NCBI RefSeq assembly: GCF_023065955.2
Contig: NW_026622930.1
Coordinates: forward strand, 16,717,449 to 16,781,448
Direction: 5' to 3'
Length of the DNA: 64,000 nucleotides
Source: Ursus arctos
Lineage: Eukaryota; Chordata; Mammalia; Carnivora; Ursidae
This document shows positions 23,921 through 34,884 of the stretch, piece after piece; positions within the stretch are counted from its first letter, which is position 1, and each line of letters opens with the position of its first letter. The position numbers and the translations under genes were made by a program. The notes under the pieces were generated by a model. It saw nothing but the letters and a program-made list of their open reading frames with translations. It ran no database searches and had not been told where the DNA came from.

Positions 23921-24179
23921 TTTTTTTTTTTTTTCCCAAGCAGCAAATGCAATCATTTTAAATTAAAGGGTCAAACATTTTGGACACAAGCTACCACTTG
24001 CAGACTGCACAAAGAAGAGCTTAATTGTGGCACAATGGCTTGATTGTGATGCGTCTGACATTACAGTAGGCCTAGTGTGCACCTCCAGAAAAACTGCAAA
24101 CACTATTATCACAGAAAACACTTAAAAGCCATTTCCTCCAACAAACCACATGCCCCTTGCCTTATCTACATGTTCATTT

Positions 24180-24880
24180 CTTTCTGTCTCAGTTAACTTT
24201 TGCTTCACTAACCAACCAACCACTAAACTTAGTGGTTTAAAATAACAATACATTTATTGGCCCAAGAATCTGAGCTCAGCTGGGCTATTCTTCTGCTGAT
24301 CTTGCCTGGGGTGACTCATGTGGCCACTGGCATCTGGCAGCTCATCTGGGACTCTGCAGGCCAAGTTGGCCATCATCATCCTGATGGGTGTTGCTGGCTT
24401 TTTGCAGGGACCCCTTTTGCAGCACAGTCTTTTATCCTCAAGATGGCTAGCCTGGGATTCTTCACATGGTAGCTTCAGTGTTTCCAGAAGATTAGAACTG
24501 AAGTTGTATAGGCTTTTTTGAGAGTTAGGCTCAGAGCTACCACAACAGGACTTCATCATGTTCTATTTTTTTTAAAGATTTTATTTACTTATTTGAGAGA
24601 GAGAGAGCAAGAGACAGAGCACGAGCAGGGGGGAGAAGGAGAAGCAGACTCTCTGCTGAGCCAGGAGCCCGACGTGGGCCTGGATCCCAGGACCTGGAGA
24701 TCATGACCTGAGCCGAAGGCAGATGCTTAACCGACTGAGCCACCCAGGCACCCCTTCCCCACATTCTATTAAGCAAAACAAGGTACAAGGCCAGCTCAAA
24801 TTCAAGGGCAGCAAAAGTGGTCTTGTTTTATGGGGTGAAATGGAAAGTATTCTGTGGTCACCTTATTCCACAACATTTCC
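24180..24880 (-). mobile_element. MaLR-type LTR (MLT1-like), reverse, split by a SINE
   Basis: On + it reads as the antisense of an MLT1-like LTR: 'ttagtggtttaaaataacaa', 'ctgagctcagctgggctatt', 'gcctggggtgactcatgtgg', 'gctagcctgggattcttcac', then after the SINE 'cacattctattaagcaaaac', 'acaaggccagctcaaattca'. The two parts are collinear. The overlapping short frames on both strands at 24254-24559 are by-products of its lower AT content. The right edge is soft. Confidence 0.6.
24568..24754 (-). mobile_element. CAN-SINE, reverse, inside an LTR
   Basis: Complete reverse copy from T-rich tail through body ('gagacagagcacgagcaggg') to head 'ccacccaggcacccc'. A possible TSD is ..ttctatt before and cattctatt after, imperfect. 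Confidence 0.9.
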
Positions 24881-27470
24881 CAGAATTGACTCAAATCTTA
24901 ATGGGTTTGCAAGTAAGAGAATTTAAAGTGATATCATCATGATTTGTATTTGGAGGTCTGAGCTAGGCCCCTCTTAGCCATTCATATCTCATGGTCCCTC
25001 CCCACCCCCCACACACTCACCCCTGCCTTAGGGCATGGTATCCTTTCTAATGTTTTATGTATGTTTTCCTCACAATAGTGCAGGTTTTGTTTGGAGTAGA
25101 ATTCATGTAACATTCACTCTCCTATTTTGCAAGTCATTTTGCTAAGCACAAGGTACAAAAAAAAAAAAAATAGGGGTAGGAGGGGGGATTTTTAAATGGT
25201 TAATAAATTTCCCTTAACACCATTAAAATAAATGAAAATGGAGAAAGAGAAAAACATAACAACAACACAAGGAGATTGAGTTTGGAATTTTCCAAATAAG
25301 ATACTTGAGACTATGTAAGTTGATAAAAATAGTCATTTAAAAATCAGGCAAGGAAAACAAAGAAAATAACAAAATGTCAATTCTCAGCTAATTATAGAAA
25401 AGAAAGTCAGTTTGGTGCTTGCAACTGTTAAATGGGAAAAAAATCCAGCTACTTTTTGGCTCTTAATTATTATAAAGTCATCATTTTTATTAGGTTTTAT
25501 TTGTCTTAGTGGCAGTTGGAAAGCAACTGGCATTTGGTAGAAAAAAACCAACTTGTAACACCGCAGAACTTTTAGCAAAAAAAGATATGAATTGCTGCAT
25601 TTGATTATCCTATTGTGTAAAAATGTATTATGATTCTCATTAAGTAGCTCTGACCATAACTGTTAGGGAAACTCAGGGTAGTAAAAGGCAGATGAATCAT
25701 AGACTGAGGTCCAGAGAATAAAATTAAAGGATATTAAAGAATAGCCAATTTAAGCCGAAGGTTTTATTGGATAATGTGGGAGCAGGAAATGGAAGTGAAA
25801 GGAGCCCTTTACTAAGAGCAAAAATATTGAATTATTTAGAGTAGTGCAAAGGGATATAGCTGGGACCAATGGAATGAAACAAGGGGAATGAAAATTTTGT
25901 CTATCAGAGAAATGTTGTTAACATTGGGGATATAATGAAACTGTCTCCCAGGAGACCTGCTTCCTCTAACATAGAACTTTTCAATCTTAAAAGCCAAAAT
26001 TTCATCTGACCCCATAGCATCCCAGCCTCCCGTACCCATGCATCACCACAGCAGAATGAATTATGCTTTCAAGCTGTAAAGACACTAGGGTTTAATGAAT
26101 TATTTTGTCTGTCACAAATGAATTATTCCAACAACCCGCGTGATAAAAATACCCATAGCCATCACCAACAAAACTGAAGAGCAATCTTACCGAAATTGTT
26201 ACCAACATTATTGGTCGACCTTCTGACTCACCATGTGAGCATGTGGGTGGATGGAGAATCCCTTCTGAGTTAATTACCATTCTGTAAATCCTCTTCTAGG
26301 AAAAAATAGTCTCAGTCTTTCAAAATGTATCTCTCTACCCACAAAATGGATGAATGATGATGTCAGCTTCATATCTAAGAAGAAAAACAAAAATAGACCA
26401 AGAAAATCACACGGCGCTGAATACCTTTGTGACATTTATAAAGTTATATAAGTTTCTCTAGAAAAGAAGGTCCACAATTCCTAACTAGAAACCCTTGGGG
26501 CCAGATTTGCTTAGGCATTCAGAATTTTAAGGTTTGGAAAGGTAATGCAGTTTATCTGCCTTAAACCCCTCTAAGAGGCCAATAAGCAGAATGTTAACAT
26601 TTCTGTGGTAAAACATCTAATTCCCCATACTGAGCGGGAAGGACCTCGGGTTTACAACCAGATTGATTCACGTAAGGTCAGGTTTTGCTATTATAGGAGT
26701 TCATGAAAAAAAAAAAAAAAAAAAAAAAACAGAAAAAAAATAAAAAGCAGCACCTCTGTTTTCCTGGCTTTGAAATTTCAGAACTGTAGGTGTGAGATTG
26801 TGGCTCCACACTTGCTATGTTTAGTAGTTACACAACTCTGAACACCAAGTGAAAACAAATGTTCTCATGCCCTTGGATGCAGTGCTTGTAACTAACTGCA
26901 TTTGCATACAAAACTTAATGAAGTAGCTTCTGTTTTGCCCTTAGACTAAAAATAATCCTATTTTAACAAAGAGAAACAAATGATGAATAAGAGAATAAAT
27001 CAATATGATAAAGGATCTTACAATATTTCAATGTGCCCAAGAAAAAGCAAAACTAATACATATCATTTACGTTGCGGTCCAATGAATAGGTCACATATCT
27101 TATTTGACAAGTTTGTGTTTAATTTTTAATTTTTTCAACTATTTTTGTTTGCTTAGTTATATGTGATCAACAAATAAGACTTTTTTTACATTTTTATCTT
27201 GAAGATATGGCGATGGTTGTCTGACTTTATCAGATATTTCAGAAATGAGCATGGACTTAAGATAAAAATTCATTCACAGAAGTCGGTTGAAGCCATTATC
27301 GTAATTGCAAGCAGGTTATCTGCTAATGACCTTTCCACAGGGCTTAATCACAAAAACAAAACTGTAGGCAGTACTATTCAATGAGAATATGCCATGTTTA
27401 TTGTACAAAGATACTAACTCCTTAACGAAATTTTGATTCTATTAAAACTCAGTTAATAAACTTAAAATGA
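24881..27470. other. Unassigned 2.6 kb block
   Basis: No interspersed repeat recognised. It holds a 14-base A run with G-rich follow-on (25158-25190) and the A24 tract listed separately. Short frames have no domains. The stretch 27190-27380 is somewhat less AT-rich and unassigned. Confidence 0.5.
26706..26729. repeat. A24 homopolymer
   Basis: Twenty-four As, followed by cag and further A runs to 26745. No retroposon body or polyadenylation signal is recognised directly upstream. Confidence 0.95.
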
Positions 27471-27672
27471 GGGGCGCCTGGGTGGCTGAGTCCTTAAGCA
27501 TCTGCCTTTGCCTCAGGGCGTGATCCCAGAGTCTTGGGATCAAGCCCCTCATCGGGCTCCTCTGCTGGGAGCCTGCTTCTTCCTCTCCCACTCCCCCTGT
27601 TTGTATTCCCTCTCTCGCTGGCTGTCTCTCTGTCAAAGAAATGAATAAAATCTTAAAAATAAATAAATAAAT
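27471..27672 (+). mobile_element. CAN-SINE, bear-type body, forward
   Basis: Head 'ggggcgcctgggtggctgag', B-box side 'gtcttgggatcaagcccctc', body 'ctcgctggctgtctctctg', tail AATAAA units. Flanks 'aataaacttaaaatg' and 'aataaaccctaaaatg' form a likely imperfect TSD overlapping the tail. Confidence 0.92.
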
Positions 27673-28235
27673 AAACCCTAAAATGCAAAAAAAAAAAAAA
27701 AAAATCTTATTTTAAACAAAACATGCACACTCCCATATTACAAAGGAAATATCCTTTTTTCTAGAAATGTGGATTTCTCATTCTTCCCCAGGTTATAGAT
27801 TTGTGCTAAGTATATTCATTAGATTCTTGGAAGCCAAGATTATCTCAACAGGGCTAGTAACCAGATATGCAATTAATTTTGTGTATTAATGCTTTTTGGT
27901 GCAGGACTTAACAAGTTTTGCTCTAAGTTTTCTTGAAAGCACTAAAGACACTGTCTTGTTAGTTTATTAAGCCATTATGAAGAAGGAACATTTGTATTTT
28001 TTACTCCCACCTAGTTTATCAGATACTTTTAAAATGATTTTGTTAGTATAAATATAAAATCCAAAAAAAAAAAAATCTAAGTACTAGGACTTTTAAGGTT
28101 TTGTGGAGGTGTGAGCTCTGGCCAACGCAGCCAGATCTTCCTGTAAATAAGTATGCTGCAAAGATTCTAGTTTTGACTTTTAAGATTTATTTTCTTTGTA
28201 TATTATCCTCATTAAAAAAAAAAAAAAAACCTTTC
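27673..28235. other. Unassigned DNA with A tracts
   Basis: A runs at about 27687-27704 and 28213-28229. Otherwise nothing recognised. Confidence 0.5.
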
Positions 28236-28432
28236 CTTAAGATTTATTTATTTATTTATTTATTTATTTATTTGAGACAGAGAGAGGACAAGCAGGGACA
28301 GAGGCAGAGGGAGAAGGAGAAGCAGACTCCCTGCTGAGCTGGGAGCCCAACATGGTGCTTGATCCCAGGACCTGGTGATCATGGCCTGAGCCTAAGACAG
28401 ATGCTTAACCGTCTGAGCCACCCAGGTGCCCC
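28236..28432 (-). mobile_element. CAN-SINE with expanded (TTTA)n tail, reverse
   Basis: The tail is a run of about eight TTTA units (28241-28273), then 'gacaagcagggacagaggca', then antisense head to 'cacccaggtgcccc'. No clean TSD was identified. Confidence 0.92.
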
Positions 28433-29320
28433 ACAGTATTCTCATTTTTCCAACAAATTTATATATACTGGATGCTGTCAAAAATAAATCTGAGAAATTA
28501 TTAATTTTATTTACCAAATCTTGGGCATTTGCACATTTTCTTCAGCAAATGTACCTTTACAAATAATTTTCATCCTTTTCCCAAAACCAGTGTGTATCGG
28601 GGCCGTGGTCAATCACATTCTTAGTGAGGTGAGTGGGAGTAAAACATGGAGGGAAGAAAACTAAAAATAATGCTAATATTTCATGAGCAAATCTATGGAT
28701 TATCGCACCAGATTATGAGTGAATTCATTCTTCCCACTTCCCACGAATGAGAATGTTCCATCTGTAGATGATAAATTCAAAGGTAAAATAGCAAGATCCA
28801 AGTTACTTAGAGAGTAAAAGGCATAATTATACATTCTCCACCTCCATATACTGCCCATGGAAAATTCCTGTAACACAAAATCAAGCTAAGAAACCTATCT
28901 ACTGGAATATAAATCTGTGCCATTCTATTAAAAATGACTTTTTGATTTTTTGATTATTTGTTTTTTTGATTATCTGCACCAGTTTTTCCTTTATTTATAT
29001 CATTGAAACTGAACTCTAAAAACAAACAAAACAAAACAAAACCTTTCTTTTGCATAGGTCCTACAAAGATTAAAGTTAAAGCCACAAGGTGGGCTCTCTT
29101 ACATCTGAGAATTCAGCCATTATATAGGAAAGCTTAATCCCAGCACTTTTCCAATTAATTGTATGGTTATACAACTATATTTATTTGGGATTTTGCTTAT
29201 AATTGTGATTTTATTTGAAATTATTTACCATCTATTTGGTTTTCAAGGATCCCCATGGCTAATGGATTAGGTTTTTGTTTTGTTTTTTTTTATAAGTATT
29301 CAACATATTACTTATATACC
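28433..29320. other. Unassigned AT-rich DNA
   Basis: Contains repeated TTTTTTGATTA-type units near 28938-28974 and an A-rich (AAAAC)n run at 29018-29042. No gene or interspersed repeat recognised. Confidence 0.5.
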
Positions 29321-29773
29321 TGTTATAGGTTGAATTGTGTCCTCCAAAAGTTCATATGGTAAAGTCTTAACCCCTTCACTACCTCAGAATGTGAAATTAT
29401 CTAGAAATAGTTATGCTGCAGATGTAATTACTTAAGATGATGTCATACTGGAGTAGGACAGATTCTTAACCCAATGTGACAAAAAGGGGAAATTTGGTAA
29501 CAGATAAACACACAGGGAAAACGCTATGTGATATGAGCACAGAGATCTTGGTGACTCATCTATAAGACAAAGGATGCCAAAAATGCCAGCAAACCACCAG
29601 AAGCTAGAAGACAAGCCTGGAACGGATTCTCCATCCAGCCTTCAGCAGGAACCAATCTTGCCACTGCTTTGACCTTGGACTTCTGGCCTCCAGAATTATA
29701 AGAAAATAAATTTCTACTGTTTAAGCTACCCAAATTGAGGTATTTGTTATATCAGCCCTAGAAAACTAATACA
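29321..29773 (+). mobile_element. MLT1 LTR (ERVL-MaLR), forward
   Basis: Starts 'tgttataggttgaattgtgt', ends 'aaaactaataca'. Internal family motifs: 'ccaaaagttcatatggtaaa', 'cctcagaatgtgaaattat', 'tgaccttggacttctggcct', 'taagaaaataaatttctact'. It covers the whole LTR at about 450 bases. No matching 5-bp TSD was seen. Confidence 0.82.
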
Positions 29774-30947
29774 AAATCCAAACAGTTATTTTCCTGGGAA
29801 CTCACATTCTAATAAATGTATGTTAATCTTTTTAAATCATAGATGCATACACTTAAATATCGTCATGACAAAATTGACACTATGTAAAAACATAGTGATA
29901 AGTTAGGAGTCTACCCAAAGGAAAGACAGTCGCTCCTACCATGCTTAGTCTTCTCCTTCCTCCCATCCTGACCAAGAAATAAACACCCACTTTAGACTAC
30001 AGAATGACCATCACGAAGATGTCTCGTGGGCCTTCCATATGCCTTATGCCGAATGGCCTCCCAGCAATCTACTGATAACCTCATTACCGGACTTTCTTCC
30101 CTCTGCACAGGGAGAAGCAGATAGAAATTCCTGTCCTGTGTTCAAAAATAATGGCCCTAATATTCAGAGGTTATCTTGACCATAACCCTGTCTCAGATAA
30201 ATTATCCTAGGTTTTTTCTCAAGAAAAGAAAGGACTCTATAACATTTAGAGCTATCTAATAATGGATCTTGCTTCCTGGAAAAGCTCAGGAACCATTGCA
30301 GCAAAGGGATGCTGTACAGGAACTCGAACCCACACAGGGACTTTGTATTAGCTGACAACTAACTTTCCTCCAAGTCTTGAGTTTTATAGTTCCATGAGGC
30401 AAATGTAAGTAGCACTGTATTTTTTTTAAGAGGGAGGGACTTGTCATGTTTTTAAAGGATGCAAGCTTCCCAACAAAGGATGCCCGTTTTCAATATCCCA
30501 CCAAGTTTAATGTACGATAGGCATTTAATCAATGTTTACTACTAATAACAGTAATAACATTAAAAACATAATAAACAATGCAAGCTTCAGTTGCTGCCAA
30601 CCCTCTCTCTCACTGGAAATAATGAAAATTTCATCCTTGACTAAAGAGCTATGGAAGAAAGGATGTTTGGATCATAAACCTGAGAAAAGTCTAGAAAACC
30701 ACAGAGGTATAATGAAACCGCACCCCAAGAGATGAGCTATGAAGGTAATGGTTATTAAACTGTACGTTTCTGTAGAGCAAATACAACCAATTAGATGGCC
30801 AAAGTCAATGGTAAATAGAAAAACAATGTTTATTTTATTTCAAAATGCAGAATACAACTTCTAGATATTATGATATTCAGTTTGGTGGTGGGGAGAACCT
30901 CATATATAGATGGTGAAATAGTCTTTAACAATGAATCTATCAATATT
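29774..30947. other. Unassigned DNA
   Basis: No repeat or gene recognised. Confidence 0.5.
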
Positions 30948-31727
30948 TTTTAACTTATTTTATTGTGGTAAAAAGCATATATCATGAGGTGTACCCTCTT
31001 AATAAAAATTTAAGTCTGCAGACCAGTATTTTTAACTATAAGTACAATGTTGCCCATCAGATCTCTAGGACTTTTTCATCATGCGTAACTGAGATTTCAC
31101 ACCCATTGAGTAGAAACTACTCATTTCCACCTCCCCCCCCTTCCCAGTTCCTGGAAATCTTTCTTTTTCTATGAGTTTGACTACTTTAGATGCCTCACAT
31201 AAGAGGAATCAGACAGTGTTTATAAATCTGTGACAGCTTATTTCACTCAGCATAATGTCCTCAAGGTTTGTCCGTGTTGTTGCATATGACAGGATTTCAT
31301 TCTTTTACAAGGCTAAATTATACTACATTGTATATATACACCACATTTTCTTTATACTTTCATCCATTGATGGACACTTAGATTGTTTCCACATCTTGGC
31401 TATTGTGAATAATGTTGTAATGAACATGGGAGTAAAAATACCTCCTTGAGATCCAGATTTCCATTCGTTTGGATAAATACCCCGCAATAGGATCGCTGGA
31501 TTACATAATAGTTTGGTGTTGGTGTTGGTGTTTTGTTTGTTGGTTTTGGTTTTGGTTTTGGTTTTTGCGGAACCTCCACGCTATTTTCCATAGTGGGTGC
31601 AACAATTTACATTCCCACCAACAGCACACAAGGGCTCCAGTTTCTTCATCCTCACCATATCCTTTTGTTTTTTGATAATGACCCTAACAGGTGTGATATG
31701 ATATCTTATTACAGGTTTTCTTTTGTC
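30948..31727 (-). mobile_element. LINE-1 3' end (older type), reverse
   Basis: The + strand is the antisense of an L1 3' UTR and ORF2 C-terminus: 'ttattttattgtggtaaaaa', 'tttcactcagcataatgtcc', 'tatacaccacattttcttta', 'ttgatggacacttagattgt', 'aacctccacgctattttcca', 'acattcccaccaacagcaca'. It stops abruptly in ORF2 where the next L1 begins. A G/T tandem expansion lies inside (31512-31566). Confidence 0.85.
31512..31566. repeat. G/T-only tandem repeats, GTTGGT then GTTTTG units
   Basis: About three GTTGGT-type units are followed by about four GTTTTG-type units inside the reverse L1. They replace the short 'ggtagttctattttta' stretch expected there from related L1 copies, so they expanded after insertion. 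Confidence 0.85.
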
Positions 31728-32430
31728 CTCTTTAAAAATTTAATTTAATTTAATTTTAATTCCAGTATAGTTAACATAGTGTTATATTAGTATCGGGTCT
31801 ACAATATAGTGATCCAACAATTCCGTACATCACCCAGTGCTTGCCATGACAAATGCACTCCTAAATCCCCATCATCTATCTTACCCATCCCCCCACCCAC
31901 CTCCCCTCTGCTAATCATCAGTTTGTTTTCTATAGTTAAGAGTTTGTTTCTTGATTCCTCTCTCTCTCTCTCTCTTTTTCCCGTTTGTTCATTTGTTTTG
32001 TTTCTTAAATTCCACATGAGTGGAATCATATGGTATTTGTCTTTCTTTGACTGACTTACTTCATTTAACAGTATACTCTGTAGCTCCATCCATGTCATTG
32101 CAAATGGCAAGATTTCATTCTTTTTTTTATGTCTGAATGATATTCTTATCTACCTATCTATCTATCCTTCTGTCATCTATCTATACCACTTTTTCTTCAC
32201 CCATTCATCTATCAATGGACACTTAGGCCTGCTTCCATAATCTGGTTACTGTAAATAATACTGTTATAAACATCAGGATGCCTGCATCCCTATGAATTAG
32301 TGTCTTTGTATTTTGGGGGTAAATACCCAGTAGTGTGATTCCTAAATCATAGGGTAGTTCTATTTTTAACTTTTTGAGAACTTCCATACTGTTTTCCACA
32401 GTGGCTACACCAGGTTGCGCACACATGATG
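31728..32430 (-). mobile_element. Carnivore L1 3' end, reverse
   Basis: Antisense L1: tail-side 'aatttaatttaattttaatt', 3' UTR 'acaatatagtgatccaacaa', 'taaatccccatcatctatct', then ORF2 end 'aaattccacatgagtggaat', 'gcaagatttcattctttttt', 'atcaatggacacttaggcct', 'tttccacagtggctacacca'. (CT)n at 31957-31976 and TCTA units near 32150-32165 are internal. It abuts the older reverse L1 on its left. Confidence 0.88.
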
Positions 32431-32455
32431 TGAAAATACTAACAACTGATTGAAC

Positions 32456-32735
32456 CAATTGATATTTATAGAATACTCCACTCGTATATAGAAGAATATA
32501 GATTCTCTTCAAGTGAACACACGATATCACCTAAACATATATTCACCACAATGTTCGTATAGTGGTCATGAAGACCATATTCTGTGTAACAAAACATACA
32601 TTTTTAGGTTCAGAAATTTAAAATAATTAAAAGTATTCAGATATACTCTACATCATAATTGAATTAAATGAGAGAGAAAGATCAATATTACTGATAACTA
32701 ATGTGATACAGACGAAAAATGGTTAGGCATTCATG
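32456..32735 (+). mobile_element. LINE-1 ORF2 endonuclease-region fragment, forward
   Basis: Sense ORF2 sequence: 'tgatatttatagaatactcc', 'tagattctcttcaagtgaac', 'gaagaccatattctgtgtaa'. It lies directly beyond the reverse L1, in the opposite orientation. It could be the inverted 5' piece of that L1 (twin priming) or a separate older insertion; its divergence seems higher, which favours the latter. Confidence 0.6.
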
Positions 32736-33949
32736 GAGATGTGTGAATAATGAGGGTTGAAGTTGTTGAAAAAAAGAGGAAATAGAATTTATTCTGATCT
32801 TGATAAATTTGCATATTTTAGATTAAATGCTTTCTCCTTTTTATTCCAATTCATGATCCATTTTCATACTATCATTATGAAATCTCAAATTGAGTCATGT
32901 ATATTTCTTACCTGTAAATGCTTGATAGCACCCTACTTTCAGATCCACATATTCCTAGTGCCTTAGCACAGCAGACAGTACATTTCCAAAACCCTTCCTG
33001 AGTCAAATTCATCTGTATAACCTCTATCCTATGTGGAGGCAACACTTTCTCACCAGGGTCTTGACTAGTCATATAGAATTTGAATCTTGAGGGAATGATT
33101 ACACAATACAAACCACCTGGATATAGTTTGAACTCAGAAGAACCAGAAAGAAAGAACAAATGTTGGCCAATGAGAGAAAGAAACAGTCTTCAAAGGACCA
33201 AGTTAAAGTAGAGCTAAGAAAACCTTTCGGAAGGAGATAAATCCAAGATTAGGGACTAGAAAGAGACAAAGTTAAGAATGAATCTCAGGAAAGAATAATA
33301 GGTGGTAAAGGATGATTGCCAAGAGTGGTGTTGAAACATTCTGAGTTAGGCAGAGAATGCGACACGATTGGCCTGTTACTTCAGATCTTGGGGAAACAAA
33401 TTTACCTCACCTCAGTATAAATTACGGTACATCTCCCCAGCACTTACATTTTAACCACCAGGTCATAAAGTGATAACCCAAAGAGAGAATGCCTAAGCAG
33501 TGTCAACCTTCAGCCTTCAGAGACAAATAAATAAATGAAAATTATTTAAAGAGGATTAAATAAAATTTTAATACATTAAATAAAAACATAATTAGTTGCC
33601 AACATTTTAAAACTGGAATAGTTTACATTAAAAATCCATATTTTTTTTCAGTTCCTCTAGTAAAATTAAAAAAAAAAAATCTGTTCTCGCCAACTCATTA
33701 TTCCAACACAGCAACAATTAGCTGAAGTTGGACATCAGAAGCTTGTTTCACAGACTGGATTACACAAGTACTTTATATATATTCTTTATAAATAGTCTCT
33801 TGCCATATTCTACCATCTAGCTGGCTTGCCTTTAGAACCTCCCTTAGCCATAAAGACATTTGAGGTTTTAACCTCTACTCTAATCAGATAGGAATAGTCT
33901 ATAATCCTCAGAACCTGAATTCAGAATCCTGAATAAATACTGATGACTT
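32736..33949. other. Unassigned AT-rich DNA
   Basis: No repeat or gene recognised. A-rich run at 33669-33680. Confidence 0.5.
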
Positions 33950-34275
33950 AATCCTTTTGCTCAACCAATTTGGTGCTTGGAATGCCTTTCCTTCTTCCCT
34001 GTCTTTGGTGAATGAATATATTCTAATCATCAAAGACCTTGTTAAAGGCTTTGTCTTCTGTGTTTAACTTTAACATTTAGACAAAATAAAATATCACTCT
34101 CTTCACGCTTTCTTAACACTTTCTCCCTTTTTCCATTAGAGCCATGGCCATATGTTAGTGGTTCACATACATCTCTCCCATATTGTGCAATAAAATCTAT
34201 CATGTTAGAATTTACTTCTTTTGATCTTTCTATTACAAAATTGACACCCTCCTTGGTACATGGTAGGCATTTAGA
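33950..34275 (+). mobile_element. LINE-2 fragment, forward
   Basis: 'gcttggaatgcctttccttc' (consensus ctgcctggaatgctcttcc) starts it; 'catcaaagaccttgttaaag' and 'cttggtacatggtaggcatt' follow the L2 3' order. The middle is strongly diverged. Confidence 0.55.
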
Positions 34276-34760
34276 ATCCCAGTCTATGCCAAAAGAGGCC
34301 ACCTGTGATCCTAAGTGTTTAGGGGTTCATGAGGCAGGGGATGATTAAGTCTTTCTCCTGGGACAGCCCAAGGTGTGTTTTAGCATGCACTGATAAGCAC
34401 TGGGGGTTGTGTGGACATGAGAAACTGCACTAAACCCTGTGGCACCATGGGATTTGCTACTACTGCAAAGTGACCAACATCTGTTCTCAGACATCAGGAA
34501 GTAACGGTGGCAAGAGGTATAGAGAGTGTAGAGCCTGCAAGTCTACTGTCATGACTGACCCGCTGTTACATCAGTGCCCTGTGTGTGCCCAGCATCTCCC
34601 CCCAAGACAAATAAGAGGGGAAAAGTGGTGGACGCTACACTCAAGGAGACAGAATGAGCTCCTATGTACACATGGGGACAAACCCTGGGGACGTTCATGA
34701 ACAAAAGACCTACTTAAGAGCAGGTGCTCCTACTAATGGGTAAGACGGGAGCCACATAAA
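34276..34760 (+). other. Unassigned block with a cysteine-rich short frame
   Basis: Less AT-rich than its surroundings. A forward frame open from 34434 (after a stop at 34431) to 34700 has cysteine pairs CYYC, CRAC and CPVC, spaced like zinc-binding knuckles. The frame has no ATG before its middle, the ATG at 34447 is out of frame, and I recognise no family. It could be chance, an old processed pseudogene or a decayed exon. I do not call it a gene. Confidence 0.25.
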
Positions 34761-34856
34761 TACCAGATGTGTTCTTATTGTACTATAAGTGTGTGTGGAT
34801 ATCAACACACAATGTGCAAGCACACACATGCACGTTTACATATGCATCCATACATA

Positions 34857-34880
34857 CACACACATGTATATATGTGTGTG
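34857..34880. repeat. Perfect 9-bp inverted repeat in alternating purine-pyrimidine DNA
   Basis: Arms cacacacat (34857-34865) and atgtgtgtg (34872-34880) surround the loop gtatat. The wider stretch 34783-34880 is rich in alternating CA, TG and TA steps, able in principle to form a cruciform or Z-DNA. Confidence 0.85.
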
Positions 34881-34884
34881 ACCA

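Noticed and set aside
24254..24559. Overlapping frames of 71-101 codons on both strands
   Set aside because: They lie inside a reverse MaLR-type LTR whose lower AT content simply has fewer stops.
31469..31748. Phe/Gly- and Trp/Cys-rich frames
   Set aside because: They come from G/T tandem repeats inside an antisense L1.
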